From: Candidatus Physcocola equi
Lineage (GTDB): Bacteria; Bacteroidota; Bacteroidia; Bacteroidales; Paludibacteraceae
Length of the DNA: 38,468 nt
Assembly: GCA_018064855.1 (NCBI GenBank)
Contig: JAGHUM010000014.1
Coordinates: 1-38,468 of the forward strand
Direction of reading: 5' to 3'
In this document: positions 14,852 through 22,825 of the stretch, in pieces
How positions within the stretch are numbered: the first letter of the stretch is position 1
Layout of the letters: each line of letters starts with the position of its first letter
The notes under the pieces: generated by a model
Seen by the model: the letters and a program-made list of their open reading frames with translations, nothing else
The model's database searches: none
What the model was told of the DNA's origin: nothing
Program-made: the position numbers and the translations under genes

Positions 14852-17800
14852 TTATTGTTTCACCTGTTTGGCTTCTCTTGATTCTATCTCATAGAGACGT
14901 GCTTTGATTTCTGTGCCGATGTTATCGTTGGTGTTGTCGTAGTTTTCCTGCAGACTGAGCAGGAATTGCTTCGCCTCGTAGTTTTTGCCCTGATTCAAAT
15001 AGATGTCAGACAAAAGGATAAACGACTTTGCGAGCCAATATTGGTGTGGTGTGTTCATTTCAATGAAACTGAACACTTCTTTTTCTGCAGCATCCAGATT
15101 GTTGTCGTGGTAGTGATATACCCCGATCAGATACTTGGCTTCCGCACCATATTCGTCCATCGTGTTGGCTGCGAGTTTGGTGTAGTTTGCCCTTGCGTCG
15201 ATGGTCTTTTCCAGTTTCTCGTATGCTTTAGCCTGCAGGTAGAGGGCTTCACGGGTGTTGGCTGGCTCGATGTTGTTGCCTTTGATGATGGCATCTGCCG
15301 CCTCGATGGTGGAATCGGCTTCGCCCAGTTCGTTGAAGCATCTCATGATGTTGAGTTGCGCTTTGGCTTTCACATCGGTCTTCTGTGTCATGCCGATGAC
15401 TTTTCTGCTGGCGTTGACGCTGGAGATGAACTCTTTCTGCGTGAAGTAGATTTCTGAAAGTCTGACGAGAGAAACGCCAGCTTGCCATACGCCGGGTTGT
15501 TCGCTCACATAGACGTATTCCTCTTTTGCGCGGTCGTTGTCTCCGAGTTTGAGGTAACTGTTGGCGAGGGCGTAGTGGGCGTTGATGCGGTAAGGGCTGT
15601 TAGGGAATTTCTCGTTGAAACTCTTGAGGCTTGGCGCAGCTTGCGCGTAGTCGCCTTTGGTGTAAAGTTTTTCAGCCGCCACATAGGTGAGGGAGTCTTC
15701 TTCCGTGGCAGAGAAGGTGGCGAGGCCTCCGAGCGAGTTGATGTATTCTGCGTAGTCGCTCACGCTGTTTTTTTCCACGTAGATCTGTTTCAAACTTTCC
15801 AGTGAGGTGCTGGCCTCTTCGCTTTGAGGGTAGAGATCTACAATTTGCTTGTAGGCTTTGATGGCGTCGTCGGTTTTGCCCATGTCGTCGTATAGCATAG
15901 CGATCTGCAGACGTCCTTTGCGGGCAAGAGGGCTGTGGAAAAAGGTGCGGTTGAGTTCGGTAAAGCGTGTGATGGCTTTTTCGTTCTCTCCGAGCATAAT
16001 GTGGCTCAGCCCGATTTCATAGATGGCGTCGGGCTGGTATTCGCTTTGCTTGTAGGTGTTGAGCAGTTTTTCCAGTGTGGCGATTTTGCCGGTGTAGTTT
16101 TTCTGCAAGCCTTGGATGAAACCCTGCTGGAAGCAAGCGTAGTCGGCACCCGGACCGTTGAGCGCAAATACTTTTCCGTAACTGCTCATTGCGTTGGCGA
16201 AGTCGCGTGCGTTGTAGTAGCAGTCGCCCACGCGGTTGCTGGCGTCGGCTTGGAGTGTTACGTTCTTATCTTCGAGGTTGACGTATTTGCGGAACCAGGT
16301 AAGTGCGTTTTTGTAGTCTTTCTTAGCGAAGTAGGAATAGCCGAGGCTGTAGTGGCCAAGGTTGAAGACGTCGGTCTTTCTTGCGCCCACGCAATTGACA
16401 AAATCGGTGAAGTCGCTGGTTGCTTTGTCATAGTCTCCCATTCTGTAAAACGATTCGCCTCTCCAGTAGAGTGCCTGTGCCTCCAGGTCGTAGCTGCTTT
16501 GGCGGTCTTCCAGGCTCTTAGTCAGCCATTCGTTGGCTTTGTTGAGGTCGTTGTTGTTGAATTCCTGGATACCCATGCAGAACAGCACACGCTGGCGCGC
16601 CGCCTTAACGCTTGGCGATGGATTTTTGATGCGCTGGATGGAAGCGTAGGCAGCCTGATAGTTTTTGGTGGTGAGGTACACGTTGACGAGGTAGTTGAAC
16701 ACGCGTTCGTTGTACTTTGATTCAGGGAACTGATCGAGGAAACTTTCAAAGGCGGTCACACTCTCGTTGAAAGGAGAATAAGATTGTTCGTAAACGAGCA
16801 AAGCGTAGTTGTAGAGCGCTTCCTCCTTCACGTTTTTATCGAAGTTTAGTTTGGAAGCCGATTCAAAAGCAAGGCGTGCGCTGTTTTTGTCGTTGAGTTT
16901 GATGTAGCTGCTGCCGAGGTAGAGGTAGGCGTTTTGCGCCATGGCGTCGTCGGTCTGCACGGTTGCTTTCTGCAGGCGTGGGATGGCTTCTTTGTAGTTG
17001 TTGGCGTTGTAGTAGGCAACGCCGAGCATGTAGGCGTCGCTGCGGTAGATGCGTTTGATGCGCTGTTCGTAGAGCGAAAGGTATTTGATGGTGTTGTTGT
17101 AGTCCTTTCGCTGGTAGTAGCTTTCGCCGATGAGTCGGTATATTTCGGCGTTGTTTTCATTGGTTGGGTTCGCCTCCACGAGACCGAGTCCGTATTCCAG
17201 CACCTTGTCGTACATGCCTTTTGAATAGTAGATCTGTGCGATGTAGTAAGGCACGACGTGGGCATATTCCTGGTTGTTTTGCAGAGCCAGGAATGTAGGA
17301 AGTGCGTTGTCGTAGTGCTGTTGCGAGTAATCGATGTAGGCGGCATAGTATTGCGCTGCCTGTCCGTAACTGCTGTTTTTATTGTCCACCTGGTTGAACT
17401 GGACTTTGGCCTCACTGTATTTCTGTTGTTGCAGCAGGCTGTATCCGTAGTGGAAGTGGTAGAGGTCTCTGTCTTCAGGCGAGAGTTGTTCGTCGTCGAT
17501 TTTTGCGAAACAAGAATCGGAGGCCTCGATGAATTTGTCTTTGTTGTAGTAGGTGATGCCTCGGAGCAGTCTGGCCTTGCTGGCGTGTGGGCTGCAAGGG
17601 CACGAGATGAGAAACTGGTCGAGCATTCTGCCGCTTTCGTAGTAGCCCATGTTGTAGGCGCAGACAGCCCTGTAGAATTCGCTTTCTGCTACGAAAGTGT
17701 TTCGTTCGGCTTCGTTTTGGTTTTCAATATATTCGTTGAAGTGCCTGAAGGCGACTGCATAATTGCGCTGGTCCATTTGTTCCCTGCCGTCGAAATAAAG

Positions 17801-17890
17801 TTTGTCGGCGTGGGTGTAGGCTATTGTTTTCTGCGCTTGAGCGGTCAGGGCAGAGAATGCAAGAGCGATGATGGTGAGTTTAGTGTTCAT
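14852..17890 (-). CDS. Large periplasmic tetratricopeptide-repeat protein
   Basis: A 1012-aa protein with a signal peptide (about residues 1-19, cut AQA) followed by many TPR units, visible as repeated [YF]YxxxxYxxA..YF patterns, for example QAAQYYAAYIDYSQQHYDNALPTF-like segments throughout. It is a probable periplasmic scaffold that binds protein partners. It is co-transcribed with an outer-membrane barrel (1-nt gap) and sits directly after rprY, so regulation by RprXY or a role in outer-membrane assembly can be proposed. No enzymatic motif is present. Long reading frames on the opposite strand are compositional shadows. Confidence 0.85.
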   Translation of the reverse strand: MNTKLTIIALAFSALTAQAQKTIAYTHADKLYFDGREQMDQRNYAVAFRHFNEYIENQNEAERNTFVAESEFYRAVCAYNMGYYESGRMLDQFLISCPCSPHASKARLLRGITYYNKDKFIEASDSCFAKIDDEQLSPEDRDLYHFHYGYSLLQQQKYSEAKVQFNQVDNKNSSYGQAAQYYAAYIDYSQQHYDNALPTFLALQNNQEYAHVVPYYIAQIYYSKGMYDKVLEYGLGLVEANPTNENNAEIYRLIGESYYQRKDYNNTIKYLSLYEQRIKRIYRSDAYMLGVAYYNANNYKEAIPRLQKATVQTDDAMAQNAYLYLGSSYIKLNDKNSARLAFESASKLNFDKNVKEEALYNYALLVYEQSYSPFNESVTAFESFLDQFPESKYNERVFNYLVNVYLTTKNYQAAYASIQRIKNPSPSVKAARQRVLFCMGIQEFNNNDLNKANEWLTKSLEDRQSSYDLEAQALYWRGESFYRMGDYDKATSDFTDFVNCVGARKTDVFNLGHYSLGYSYFAKKDYKNALTWFRKYVNLEDKNVTLQADASNRVGDCYYNARDFANAMSSYGKVFALNGPGADYACFQQGFIQGLQKNYTGKIATLEKLLNTYKQSEYQPDAIYEIGLSHIMLGENEKAITRFTELNRTFFHSPLARKGRLQIAMLYDDMGKTDDAIKAYKQIVDLYPQSEEASTSLESLKQIYVEKNSVSDYAEYINSLGGLATFSATEEDSLTYVAAEKLYTKGDYAQAAPSLKSFNEKFPNSPYRINAHYALANSYLKLGDNDRAKEEYVYVSEQPGVWQAGVSLVRLSEIYFTQKEFISSVNASRKVIGMTQKTDVKAKAQLNIMRCFNELGEADSTIEAADAIIKGNNIEPANTREALYLQAKAYEKLEKTIDARANYTKLAANTMDEYGAEAKYLIGVYHYHDNNLDAAEKEVFSFIEMNTPHQYWLAKSFILLSDIYLNQGKNYEAKQFLLSLQENYDNTNDNIGTEIKARLYEIESREAKQVKQ

Positions 17891-17947
17891 GATGTATAGT
17901 CTTCGCCAAGATATATAAACATTCCGTAATGAGGACGATGGATAAGA

Positions 17948-18658
17948 TTAGTCGTCGGACTCTTGGTTAGGAATAACGATTTTGTACCCCTTCCCATGAA
18001 TGTTCATGATTTCGACACTTGGGTCGTTTTTGATTCTTTTTCTGAGTTTGGTGATATAGACATCCATGCTTCTGGCGTTGAAGAAGTTGTCTTCCATCCA
18101 GATGGTTTTAAGCGCGTAGCTTCGTTCAAGCATGTTGTTGGCATTTTCGCAAAGGAGGTTGAGCAGTTCGCTCTCCTTGCTGGTCATCTTGTCGGCGACA
18201 CCGTTTTCGTCGTACCAGAGTTGTTTCTGAGAGTCAAAGGTGAATTTACCGATTTTATAGACGAGTCTGACGTGTGTGCGTTTGGTGTTGGTGCGTCGGA
18301 GAATGGCTTGTACCCTCATCATGAGTTCCTCCATGCTGAAAGGTTTGGTCATGTAATCGTCTGCCCCGGCCTTAAAGCCTTCGAGGATGTCCTCCCTCAT
18401 GGTTTTAGCGGTGAGGAAGATGATAGGGATATTTTCGTTGATATTTCTGATTTCTCTGGCGAGAGTCAGTCCGTCTTTCTTTGGCATCATCACATCGAGA
18501 ATGCAGATGTCGTAGTTGTTTTTCGTGAAGGCGTTGAAGCCTGCCTCTCCGTCTTTTTCGAGGTCGGTGCTATAGCCTTTTGTTTCAAGGTATTCGCTGA
18601 GCAGCATGCCGAGGTTTTCATCGTCTTCGCACAGCAGAATTTTTATGAGTTTGTCCAT
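17948..18658 (-). CDS. rprY: Response regulator RprY (OmpR family)
   Basis: A 236-aa OmpR/PhoB-type response regulator. The receiver domain (1-120) has the acidic pair Glu11-Asp12-Asp13, the phospho-acceptor Asp55 in LDVMMP, the LTAK switch Thr region and the conserved Lys in TKPFS. The winged-helix DNA-binding domain (about 130-230) ends MDVYITKLRKRIK...IHGKGYKIV. Its close match in layout to RprY of Bacteroides and its place next to rprX support the name. It is activated by phosphate transfer from RprX. It lies 30 nt after rprX and 57 nt before the TPR gene. Its targets cannot be read from this window. Confidence 0.85.
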   Translation of the reverse strand: MDKLIKILLCEDDENLGMLLSEYLETKGYSTDLEKDGEAGFNAFTKNNYDICILDVMMPKKDGLTLAREIRNINENIPIIFLTAKTMREDILEGFKAGADDYMTKPFSMEELMMRVQAILRRTNTKRTHVRLVYKIGKFTFDSQKQLWYDENGVADKMTSKESELLNLLCENANNMLERSYALKTIWMEDNFFNARSMDVYITKLRKRIKNDPSVEIMNIHGKGYKIVIPNQESDD

Positions 18659-18688
18659 AATTGCTGGAGTTATATCGTGAGATAAAAA

Positions 18689-20179
18689 TCAGTTGGAATT
18701 GAAAACGGGCAGTTTGACGGTAAAGGTGGTACCTTTTCCCGGTTTGCTGTCCACTGTGATTTCGCCTTTGTGGTCATTGACAACCTTTTTGACATAAGCG
18801 AGTCCGAGTCCGAAGCCTTTTACGTTGTGAACGCTGCCGGTAGGCACTCGGTAGAATTTCTCGAATATGTGTTTGATGTGTTCACTGGCGATGCCGAGTC
18901 CGTTGTCGCTGATGCTGAAATACACAAACTTTCCGTTGTTCCAAGTCTTCACTTTGAGCAAAGGGTTGTTTGGCGTGTATTTGAGCGCATTGTCCATGAG
19001 GTTATAGACAATGTTGGTGATATGCAGCGAGTCGGCCCAAATGAAAGGGTCGTCGGCTTCGAGTTGCACGTCAATGTCGCCGCCTTTGTCCTGCACTTTG
19101 AGCGCGAAGTTTTGCGCAACGTTGAGGCAAAGTTCGTTGATGTCGATTTCTTTGCATTTAAGTGCGCTGTTTTCGTTTTCGAGGAGCGACATCTGCAGCA
19201 CTTTCTCAATTTGTTGCTGCAGCCTTTTCGTTTCATCGTTGATGACGTTGCCGATGTGCTTGAGCATTTTCGGTGATTTGCCGACCGCTTCATCATTGAG
19301 CATTTGCGATGCGAGTGAGATGGAAGACACCGGAGTTTTGAGTTCGTGCGTCATGTTGTGGATGAAGTCGGTTCTCATTTCCGATATTTTCTTCTGCTTG
19401 GAGATGATGGTCAGCGTAAAGATAAACACCGCGAGGATGAGCAGTGTGACGATGAAGAAAGGGGTGATCAGCGTCATCTGCTGTGCGAGGTAACTGTCTT
19501 TTGTCGGGAAAAAGAGTTTCAGGTAATGGTTGAGCGGAGAAGGATCGCTGGGGTAGAGGGCTTGTGTGTAGTAATCTTTCCCTCTGCGTAGTCCTTCTGG
19601 TTTTCCGTTGTAAAACTCTTTTCCGTCTTTGGCGACCACGATGATGTAGTGCGGCAGGTTGATGCCGTTGTTGTCAAGTTCCCTGTTGAGCACCTGTTCG
19701 AGGTACTTAACGTCGAGCCTGTCATTAAGTTCCTTCGGGCTGGTGGAAACGAGCATCCTGATGAGTACGTCGTCGAGTTGCGCTCTTTCCTTGTTGTAGC
19801 GTTCCCTCAGCTTGTTTTGCAACGTGCGCGAGGTTTGCTCGAAGGTGTGCTCTCCGTGCTTGGTGGAGATATACACTTCGGGTCTTACTCTGGTGGTGGA
19901 GTTACTGTCGGATCTCGAAGAGAACATGGGCAGCTGGTAGGGCAGTGTGTCGCCAAGGAAAGTGATTGGTTTGTAGGCCATCTCCTTGTCGATGTAGCGC
20001 ATGGTCTCTTGCTCTTCAAGGGCGCGCATGGTCTGTGCCAATGTCCGCTTGACCGTTTCGTCAAACTGCTCCTGCCTTACTTCCGCCATTTGGCTGACGA
20101 ATGCGTATTCGATGCCAAACAAACCGATGACGAGGAGCGACATGGTGATACCCAATATGACGATAACCCTGTATTTCAC
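18689..20179 (-). CDS. rprX: Sensor histidine kinase RprX
   Basis: A 496-aa membrane sensor kinase. Transmembrane segments are at about 5-27 and 235-258, enclosing a periplasmic sensor of about 205 residues. HisKA follows with His278 in NMTHELKTP, then HATPase with N box (NLMDNALKYTP), G1 (DNGLGIA), F box and G2 (GFGLGLAYVKK). The start is GTG at 20179; the next ATG is 12 codons in and would cut the first membrane segment. RprX autophosphorylates and passes phosphate to RprY. It is the first gene of a likely five-gene unit. A possible -7 box is at 20236-20243. The signal sensed is unknown. Confidence 0.85.
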   Translation of the reverse strand: MKYRVIVILGITMSLLVIGLFGIEYAFVSQMAEVRQEQFDETVKRTLAQTMRALEEQETMRYIDKEMAYKPITFLGDTLPYQLPMFSSRSDSNSTTRVRPEVYISTKHGEHTFEQTSRTLQNKLRERYNKERAQLDDVLIRMLVSTSPKELNDRLDVKYLEQVLNRELDNNGINLPHYIIVVAKDGKEFYNGKPEGLRRGKDYYTQALYPSDPSPLNHYLKLFFPTKDSYLAQQMTLITPFFIVTLLILAVFIFTLTIISKQKKISEMRTDFIHNMTHELKTPVSSISLASQMLNDEAVGKSPKMLKHIGNVINDETKRLQQQIEKVLQMSLLENENSALKCKEIDINELCLNVAQNFALKVQDKGGDIDVQLEADDPFIWADSLHITNIVYNLMDNALKYTPNNPLLKVKTWNNGKFVYFSISDNGLGIASEHIKHIFEKFYRVPTGSVHNVKGFGLGLAYVKKVVNDHKGEITVDSKPGKGTTFTVKLPVFNSN

Positions 20180-20235
20180 CTTTGCTTATTTTACGAAGAA
20201 TATCTCTGGAATTTGCACAGTTAGCAATTAAAAAA

Positions 20236-20243
20236 CAAATTTA
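20236..20243 (-). promoter_or_regulatory. -7 box upstream of rprX
   Basis: Reads TAAATTTG on the minus strand, 57 nt before the GTG start. No clear -33 box. Confidence 0.4.
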
Positions 20244-20282
20244 CTGATTTCAGTCCAAACTATTCCCAGAAGATGTTAAAAT

Positions 20283-20314
20283 TTTGCAAAATTGTTTTTT
20301 GTTGAATATCTTTG
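20283..20314 (+). promoter_or_regulatory. Promoter of the lipoprotein gene at 20338
   Basis: TTTG (20283-20286) and TATCTTTG (20307-20314) with a 20-bp spacer. Because an ATG at 20284 lies inside this promoter, the true start must be the downstream ATG at 20338. Confidence 0.7.
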
Positions 20315-20337
20315 CGAAAATTTTAAAACGTAACGAA

Positions 20338-20970
20338 ATGAAATACTATTCAAGCTTACTGCTATTGTTTGCACTGGGTATCTCAGCATGCAGCAACACT
20401 CCTTCTTCAACCAACAATGAACCATCTAATCAGGATGCTGCAGCAGTTCAGGAACCTTTAAAGACTGCGGATGCGGGAAATGAATTGAAGATAGAATGGG
20501 CTCAAAACGCTAAGGTGGCTGTTGCTTATTTGGGTGGCTACGCTTCTTTTGAAAAGTTTAAGGGAGATGGCCGTTATGAAAAGATGGCTGAAGATATTGC
20601 CATTCTCAAAAATTTCAATGGTTTCACAGTGGATGCTCAGGGGTATGAGACTTATTTGATTGTCCCTCGTGATGCTCAGGCAAAAGTGGTCGTCAGCGAG
20701 TTTACTATGGAAATGGCCACAAAAGAGAAGGCCGAAGACAGTGGTGCCACCTATTACAAGTCGGAAAACGGCAGCCCTATCCTGGTCAAGGGAAACATCA
20801 GTGAAATCTGTCCGAACATGAAAATCACCATTACAAACAGCAATGGGGAGACTATTAAATTCCAGCCTCAACTCAGCATGGAAAACGGAAAATTGTCTTG
20901 TGTGGAAGGTATGCAGGACTTTTCTCCTGCTGCGGCATATCAGGTTACAGGTTCTCCAGTAGGTGAGTAA
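20338..20970 (+). CDS. Lipoprotein, unknown
   Basis: A 210-aa lipoprotein from ATG 20338. The signal peptide MKYYSSLLLLFALGISAC has a clear lipobox with Cys18, followed by a Ser/Thr/Asn-rich linker and an alpha/beta domain rich in strands (KVVVSEFTMEM, MKITITNS). No family is recognised. It has its own promoter and a terminator, so it is monocistronic. It is divergent from rprX, which could make it part of the same envelope response, but there is no direct evidence. Confidence 0.75.
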   Translation: MKYYSSLLLLFALGISACSNTPSSTNNEPSNQDAAAVQEPLKTADAGNELKIEWAQNAKVAVAYLGGYASFEKFKGDGRYEKMAEDIAILKNFNGFTVDAQGYETYLIVPRDAQAKVVVSEFTMEMATKEKAEDSGATYYKSENGSPILVKGNISEICPNMKITITNSNGETIKFQPQLSMENGKLSCVEGMQDFSPAAAYQVTGSPVGE

Positions 20971-21002
20971 TTAAGAAATGGTTTCATCCCATAAAGGATC
21001 AT

Positions 21003-21038
21003 AAAAAAAGTTCCGCCAGTTTCTGGTGGAACTTTTTT
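21003..21038. terminator. Bidirectional terminator
   Basis: AAAAAAGTTCCGCCAG pairs with CTGGTGGAACTTTTTT (one G-T pair). It separates the rightward lipoprotein gene from the leftward small gene at 21042. Confidence 0.85.
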
Positions 21039-21041
21039 GTG

Positions 21042-21305
21042 TCAGTCTTTATCCCAATCGTCTCCGCCGTAAAAACTTTTACGAAGCTGGTAGAGAGGAT
21101 CTATGGCTTCTCCAGGGTGCGTGGTTTCCCAAATATCGACTTTTGGATTGTGTATCATGAAATCCATGTCGGTTGGTTCACTCTCGAAATCGTGGGAGAT
21201 TTCAAATCTGTCGAAGTCGTGGGAGTTTTCAAATCTGTCGGATTTGTGGGAGTTTCTGTGAGATCTTCCGAACAGGTCGTCATCTTCGTCGTCATCGAAT
21301 AACAT
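21042..21305 (-). CDS. Small acidic repeat-containing protein, 87 aa, unknown
   Basis: An 87-aa, very acidic, His- and Arg-containing protein starting MLFDDDEDDD. Residues about 22-41 hold two or more 9-residue repeats of the form (S/F)DRFE(N/I)SHD, encoded by 27-bp DNA repeats. There is no signal peptide or membrane segment. It lies 69 nt after the YtxH-like gene, same strand. The repeat DNA suggests recent expansion. Function unknown; the ORF is probable but not certain. Confidence 0.5.
   Translation of the reverse strand: MLFDDDEDDDLFGRSHRNSHKSDRFENSHDFDRFEISHDFESEPTDMDFMIHNPKVDIWETTHPGEAIDPLYQLRKSFYGGDDWDKD
21184..21258. repeat. 27-bp tandem repeat inside the acidic small gene
   Basis: TCGTGGGAGATTTCAAATC-type units repeat with a 27-bp period (two full and one partial unit), coding for the 9-aa repeats of the 87-aa protein. 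Confidence 0.6.
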
Positions 21306-21374
21306 ATAGCCTCCGTTTTTTTAGTTGATGAAATGAAACGCTACTTGCAGAGAGCGTTGCAAAGGCGGTCTCTT

Positions 21375-21575
21375 CTAAGCGTTATTACCTTCAGCCTGCT
21401 CTCCGTTTGATTGAGCGTTGGCAGTCTGGTCGTCGTTGCTAAACTCGTTTATCTTTTCTTTTGCGGCGTTGGCAGCTTTCTGCCCCATTTCCTTGATTTG
21501 TTCTTTGTTTTTGTAGGCCAAGATGCCGGCTACGGCTCCCGCTCCAAGCAAAAAAAGGTTTTTAAGAAGTCCCAT
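21375..21575 (-). CDS. YtxH-like small membrane protein, 66 aa
   Basis: A 66-aa protein with one N-terminal membrane segment (about residues 3-20, LLKNLFLLGAGAVAGILAY), an amphipathic Lys/Ala helix (KEQIKEMGQKAANAAKEKI) and an Asn/Gln-rich tail. This matches YtxH-type general-stress membrane proteins. It lies upstream of the acidic 87-aa gene, same strand. The role in YtxH proteins is poorly known; envelope stress is usually proposed. Confidence 0.6.
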   Translation of the reverse strand: MGLLKNLFLLGAGAVAGILAYKNKEQIKEMGQKAANAAKEKINEFSNDDQTANAQSNGEQAEGNNA

Positions 21576-21709
21576 ATAGCATTATATATTAAAAGGTTAA
21601 ACAATCATTTTTATTTGTGATGTAAAGATAATATAAAGGAAGGCGGCTGTGTATCGGTATGTAAGATTGCATCGGATTTTTTGTTGTTGACTTCAAAAAA
21701 ATTGCAACA

Positions 21710-22189
21710 TTACAATTCTTGTTTCTGTGCCAGATATTCTGCGAAAATCCTGGCTGCGCTTTCCACTTTTTTGGCGCACGGGCGTTTTTTGTAGTATTCA
21801 GCGTTTCGCTCGTCGGGGATGTTGGTGTCGGTCACTACTTTGCATCCGTTCATGCCGAGCAGTTCGGCGCAGATTACAGAACCGTTGCGTTCCTTAAATG
21901 TTGCCAGCAAATCTTGTACCACTTTGTAGCAGGCAGCTTTTCCTTCTTTGTCGCTTCCTTCTGTTTGTCCGCAATCGAGACCGGCCAGCATGACCAGTCC
22001 CGAGACTGCGCCGCACATCATCCGCATTCTGCCGACACCGCCGCCAAATCCGGCCGCCATGCGTTTGGCTGTCTGGTCGTCCACTCCGTAGAGGTCGGCA
22101 AATGCGGCAACCACACTTTGGCTGCAGCCATAACCTTGCATGAAAAGTTCCACCGATTGCTGGATGCGGTTTTCAAGTTCTGGAGACAT
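21710..22189 (-). CDS. C-GCAxxG-C-C family (putative redox) protein
   Basis: A 159-aa protein from ATG 22189; a TTG two codons upstream is less likely. It has the family's spaced cysteines: GYGCSQSV (near 20), a glycine-rich AAGFGGGVGRMRMMCGAVSG block, an ACYKV cysteine, VICAELLG, NGCK and KRPCAKK. This is the C_GCAxxG_C_C pattern of small proteins thought to bind a metal or Fe-S cluster or to act in redox, often with electron-transfer genes. It is cytoplasmic. No operon partner is clear here. Confidence 0.8.
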   Translation of the reverse strand: MSPELENRIQQSVELFMQGYGCSQSVVAAFADLYGVDDQTAKRMAAGFGGGVGRMRMMCGAVSGLVMLAGLDCGQTEGSDKEGKAACYKVVQDLLATFKERNGSVICAELLGMNGCKVVTDTNIPDERNAEYYKKRPCAKKVESAARIFAEYLAQKQEL

Positions 22190-22233
22190 GAGCAATTACG
22201 TTTACTTAAAAAATGACGAATTAGAGGTCACTC

Positions 22234-22473
22234 TTATTCAAAATATATCTGAAAATCTTCAAAACTGGTGGTTTGCTGCAATTTTACGTCTGGGAATGCG
22301 GTAACTTCTTGATATTTGATGATTTCTGTTGCGGCGAAAGACTTGTCACTTGCGATTTTGATTTTATAGTCTGGGAATGATGTCACAAACTGGATCTTCA
22401 CGTCTGGGAATGCGGTTACTTTTTTAAAGACGATTTTCTTCCCCTTATATTTTGCGAAATCTTCTTTATGCAT
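22234..22473 (-). CDS. Small beta-repeat protein, 79 aa, possibly 7(1)-knot (DUF6150)-like
   Basis: A 79-aa protein from ATG 22473; an upstream in-frame GTG at 22644 is less likely. It consists of repeated strands V-T-A-F-P-D-V-K-I-Q and V-T-S-F-P-D-Y-K-I-K, with the VTAFPDVK unit twice, then TTSFEDFQIYF. The alternation of a short strand, Phe/Pro-Asp turn and VKI strand resembles the repeats of small DUF6150/septoil-knot proteins. This is a pattern-based guess. There is no signal peptide. Near-identical DNA stretches lie at about 22286-22305 and 22400-22417. Confidence 0.5.
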   Translation of the reverse strand: MHKEDFAKYKGKKIVFKKVTAFPDVKIQFVTSFPDYKIKIASDKSFAATEIIKYQEVTAFPDVKLQQTTSFEDFQIYFE

Positions 22474-22825
22474 ATTATAGGTTTTTAGAAGTTGTAAAAT
22501 TTTTGTTGGAGATTTCTGTATGTGGATTTTCAAAATGTTTTGAAATGAATCTGAAAGGTGCAATGGATGCCCGTTATGACTGATAATGGATTCTTCTGCA
22601 AATGTGCAATATTTTTTTCGAAAAATAGCATTTCTTTCTTCCACAAAGTGATAAAAATTCGGCGGAAACTGAAGATATTCTCGCTTTTAATCCTTACTTT
22701 TGTCATGCCCGAATTACTGCTTTTTTTTGGCTCATCGTCTATTTGAACGAGAAATAATATTCTGGCATCCTAAGAAATGATTGTTTTTCAGTGAATTAAT
22801 AAAGTTGATTTCATATTATATTGAA
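22474..22825. other. Intergenic region upstream of ddl
   Basis: About 350 bp between divergent genes. TACTTTTG at 22695-22702 fits a -7 box toward ddl. A short palindrome TTTTTCGAAAAA lies near 22614-22625. No supported gene, tRNA or riboswitch was seen. Confidence 0.35.

Noticed and set aside
15935-16720. Long open frame opposite the TPR gene (also 13534-14481 and 17258-17899)
   Set aside because: These frames mirror the codon pattern of the genuine leftward genes, have low-complexity Val/Phe/Glu-rich products and no start context or promoter.
17963-18685. 240-aa open frame opposite rprY
   Set aside because: It is a shadow of the well-supported response regulator.
22474-22644. N-terminal extension of the beta-repeat protein to the GTG at 22644
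   Set aside because: The added residues lack the repeat pattern; the ATG at 22473 directly precedes the repeat domain.
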